From assembly GCA_037969175.1 (NCBI GenBank), contig JBBKWX010000143.1, forward strand, positions 1-7,655: a DNA stretch of 7,655 nucleotides, given 5' to 3'. Made by a program: the position numbers and the translations under genes. This DNA is from JBBKWX01 sp037969175. Its GTDB lineage: Bacteria; Bacteroidota; Bacteroidia; AKYH767-A; JBBKVM01. Shown here piece after piece: positions 5,887-7,655 of the stretch. Every line of letters begins with the position of its first letter. Position 1 is the first letter of the stretch. The notes under the pieces were generated by a model. That model saw nothing but the letters and a program-made list of their open reading frames with translations. It was not told the DNA's origin and ran no database searches.

Positions 5887-7655
5887 ATGTCAATGTTACA
5901 ACACGAACAGGCTGCAGAAGGACACGCTCATGAACATCATGATGATCACGATCATCACCATGAGCCGAGCTTCATAGAGAAGTATATCTTTAGCACCGAC
6001 CATAAGATGATCTCTAAGCAATTCCTGGTCACAGCAATATTCATGGCTATCATCGCCATGATCATGTCAGTTATTTTCCGTCTTCAGCTTGGTTTTCCGG
6101 GCGAGGCTTTCCCTATATTCGAAACGGTATTAGGCAAGTGGGCAAAAGGTGGAATTCTTGATCCGGGTATGTACCTGGCATTGGTTACCATCCATGGAAC
6201 CATCATGGTATTCTTTGTTTTGACCGGTGGTCTTAGTGGTACATTCTCAAACTTACTCATTCCTCTACAGGTGGGTGCAAGAGATATGGCATCAGGTTTA
6301 CTGAACGCACTCTCTTTCTGGTTCTTCTTTGTTTCTTCCATGGTGATGCTTGCATCTCTATTTGTTGAATCGGGACCTGCATCAGGTGGATGGACGATTT
6401 ACCCTCCTTTATCCGCATTACCTCAGGCAATTCCGGGCTCTGGTTTGGGTATGACTCTTTGGCTTGTTAGTATGGTGCTTTTCATAGCATCTTCTTTGCT
6501 GGGATCTCTAAACTACATCGCAACCATTATCAATCTTAGAACAAAAGGTCTTTCCATGACCAAGTTGCCGCTTACCATTTGGGCATTCTTTGTAACAGCC
6601 ATTCTGGGTGTTCTTTCATTCCCGGTTTTGGTATCTGCGGCAGTACTGTTGTTGATGGACAGAAGTTTTGGAACAAGCTTTTTCCTCAGTGATATCTTCA
6701 TTGGCGGACAAGCACTCGACCATGTAGGCGGGAGTCCTATCCTTTTCCAGCATTTATTCTGGTTCCTGGGTCACCCTGAAGTTTACATCGTTATCCTTCC
6801 TGCATTGGGTATTACTTCAGAGATTATCTCTACCATGTCGCGTAAACCGATCTTTGGTTACAAGGCCATGGTTGCATCTATCCTTACCATTGGTTTCTTA
6901 TCCTTCATCGTATGGGGTCACCATATGTTTATGACAGGTATGAATCCTTTCCTGGGATCGGTATTCGTATTCACAACCTTGCTTATCGCTATCCCGTCGG
7001 CTGTAAAAGCCTTCAACTATATCGCAACACTTTGGAAAGGAAACATCGTTTTCTCTCCTGCCATGTTGTTTGCAATTGGTTTGGTATCCTTCTTCATCTC
7101 AGGTGGATTGACAGGTATCATCCTAGCCGATTCGGCGCTTGATATCAATGTACACGATACGTATTTCGTAGTTGCTCACTTCCATATCGTGATGGGATCG
7201 GCTGCGATCTTTGGTATGTTCTGCGGAGTATATCATTGGTTCCCGAAGATGTATGGCAAGATGATGAGCAAGAAGCTGGGCTACTGGCATTTCTGGCTTA
7301 CTATCGTGTCTGTATACGGCGTATTCTTCCCTATGCACTTCTTAGGCCTTGCCGGTGTACCGCGTCGTTATTATGCCAATACAGCTTATGAAGGTTTTGA
7401 TGCCTTGATGAACATCAACGTTTTGATAACCATGTTTGCTATCCTGGGTGCAATTGCTCAGTTTATCTTCCTGTTCAATTTCTTCTACAGCATTTTCCGT
7501 GGCAAGAAAGCAACTCAGAATCCATGGAAATCGAATACATTGGAGTGGACTACTCCGGTAGAACATTTACACGGCAACTGGCCGGGCGAGATCCCTACCA
7601 TTCACCGTTGGCCTTATGATTATGGTAAGCCCGGAGCAGAGGATGACTTCATCCC
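5887..7655 (+). CDS. coxA: Cytochrome c oxidase subunit I (haem a, haem a3/CuB), 3' end outside window
   Basis: CoxA is the catalytic, proton-pumping subunit that reduces O2 to water. The frame is open from ATG at 5887 to the window end (589 codons), so only a short C-terminal piece is probably missing. Metal ligands are all present: His103 and His433 for haem a, His431 for haem a3, and His296, His345 and His346 for CuB, with Tyr300 as the His-Tyr crosslink partner (GHPEVY). Glu298, Asp133, Asn122 and Asn140 match the D proton channel and Lys374 the K channel, which places it in the A1 haem-copper family. Arg493-Arg494 (VPRRYY) would contact the haem propionates. His423 and Asp424 (HDTYFVVAHFH) match the subunit I Mg ligands. 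About twelve membrane helices are spread through the protein. Residues 13-25 of the leader hold eight histidines. ATG codons at 5887 and 5893 are both possible starts; the first is kept. It follows coxB by 31 bases without a terminator. Confidence 0.97.
   Translation, partial: MSMLQHEQAAEGHAHEHHDDHDHHHEPSFIEKYIFSTDHKMISKQFLVTAIFMAIIAMIMSVIFRLQLGFPGEAFPIFETVLGKWAKGGILDPGMYLALVTIHGTIMVFFVLTGGLSGTFSNLLIPLQVGARDMASGLLNALSFWFFFVSSMVMLASLFVESGPASGGWTIYPPLSALPQAIPGSGLGMTLWLVSMVLFIASSLLGSLNYIATIINLRTKGLSMTKLPLTIWAFFVTAILGVLSFPVLVSAAVLLLMDRSFGTSFFLSDIFIGGQALDHVGGSPILFQHLFWFLGHPEVYIVILPALGITSEIISTMSRKPIFGYKAMVASILTIGFLSFIVWGHHMFMTGMNPFLGSVFVFTTLLIAIPSAVKAFNYIATLWKGNIVFSPAMLFAIGLVSFFISGGLTGIILADSALDINVHDTYFVVAHFHIVMGSAAIFGMFCGVYHWFPKMYGKMMSKKLGYWHFWLTIVSVYGVFFPMHFLGLAGVPRRYYANTAYEGFDALMNINVLITMFAILGAIAQFIFLFNFFYSIFRGKKATQNPWKSNTLEWTTPVEHLHGNWPGEIPTIHRWPYDYGKPGAEDDFI

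Noticed and set aside
1..7655. CRISPR arrays, insertion sequences, tRNA or rRNA genes, phage genes, attachment sites
   Set aside because: No direct repeats, transposase motifs, terminal inverted repeats or RNA gene signatures were seen; nearly every base is within the seven respiratory genes.

Overview
This window is the downstream part of a respiratory operon from a member of the Bacteroidota. All seven recognisable genes lie on the + strand in the order actB (3' part), actC, actD, actE, actF, coxB, coxA (5' part). They encode alternative complex III (ACIII, a quinol:cytochrome c oxidoreductase unrelated to the bc1 complex) and the two catalytic subunits of an aa3-type cytochrome c oxidase. 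The Bacteroidota assignment rests on this gene order, on the form of CoxB (extra N-terminal membrane segments, an insertion in the CuA domain, a CNKIC copper motif), on the His-rich CoxA N-terminus, and on start codons mostly preceded by A/T-rich sequence rather than clear Shine-Dalgarno motifs. I cannot name a genus.

Layout: 1-813 is the C-terminal iron-sulfur part of ActB, with the molybdopterin-type domain lying upstream of the window. A 53-base gap holding a small inverted repeat leads to actC (867-2237). actC overlaps actD (2230-2748) by 8 bases. A 39-base gap precedes actE (2788-3396), a lipoprotein monohaem cytochrome c. actF (3421-4593) follows after 24 bases, coxB (4641-5855) after 47 bases and coxA (5887 to the window end, no stop) after 31 bases. 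There is no internal terminator and no gene-free stretch above 60 bases, so the genes are probably co-transcribed. The promoter, actA (pentahaem cytochrome), the start of actB and the end of coxA lie outside.

How the parts work together: quinol is oxidised at the membrane by the NrfD-type subunits ActC and/or ActF. Electrons pass through the Fe-S clusters of ActB and the haems of ActA and ActE to the CuA centre of CoxB, then to the haem a and haem a3/CuB centre of CoxA, where oxygen is reduced. In Flavobacterium johnsoniae ACIII and an aa3 oxidase form a supercomplex; the adjacency here fits the same arrangement, but that is inference.

This is a known kind of system and I found no undescribed one. 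The points most worth a second look are a Lys at the CuA-motif position normally held by a Glu that also binds Mg, a roughly 70-90 residue helical insertion in CoxB, a His-rich CoxA leader, and an excess of GATC sites across the window.
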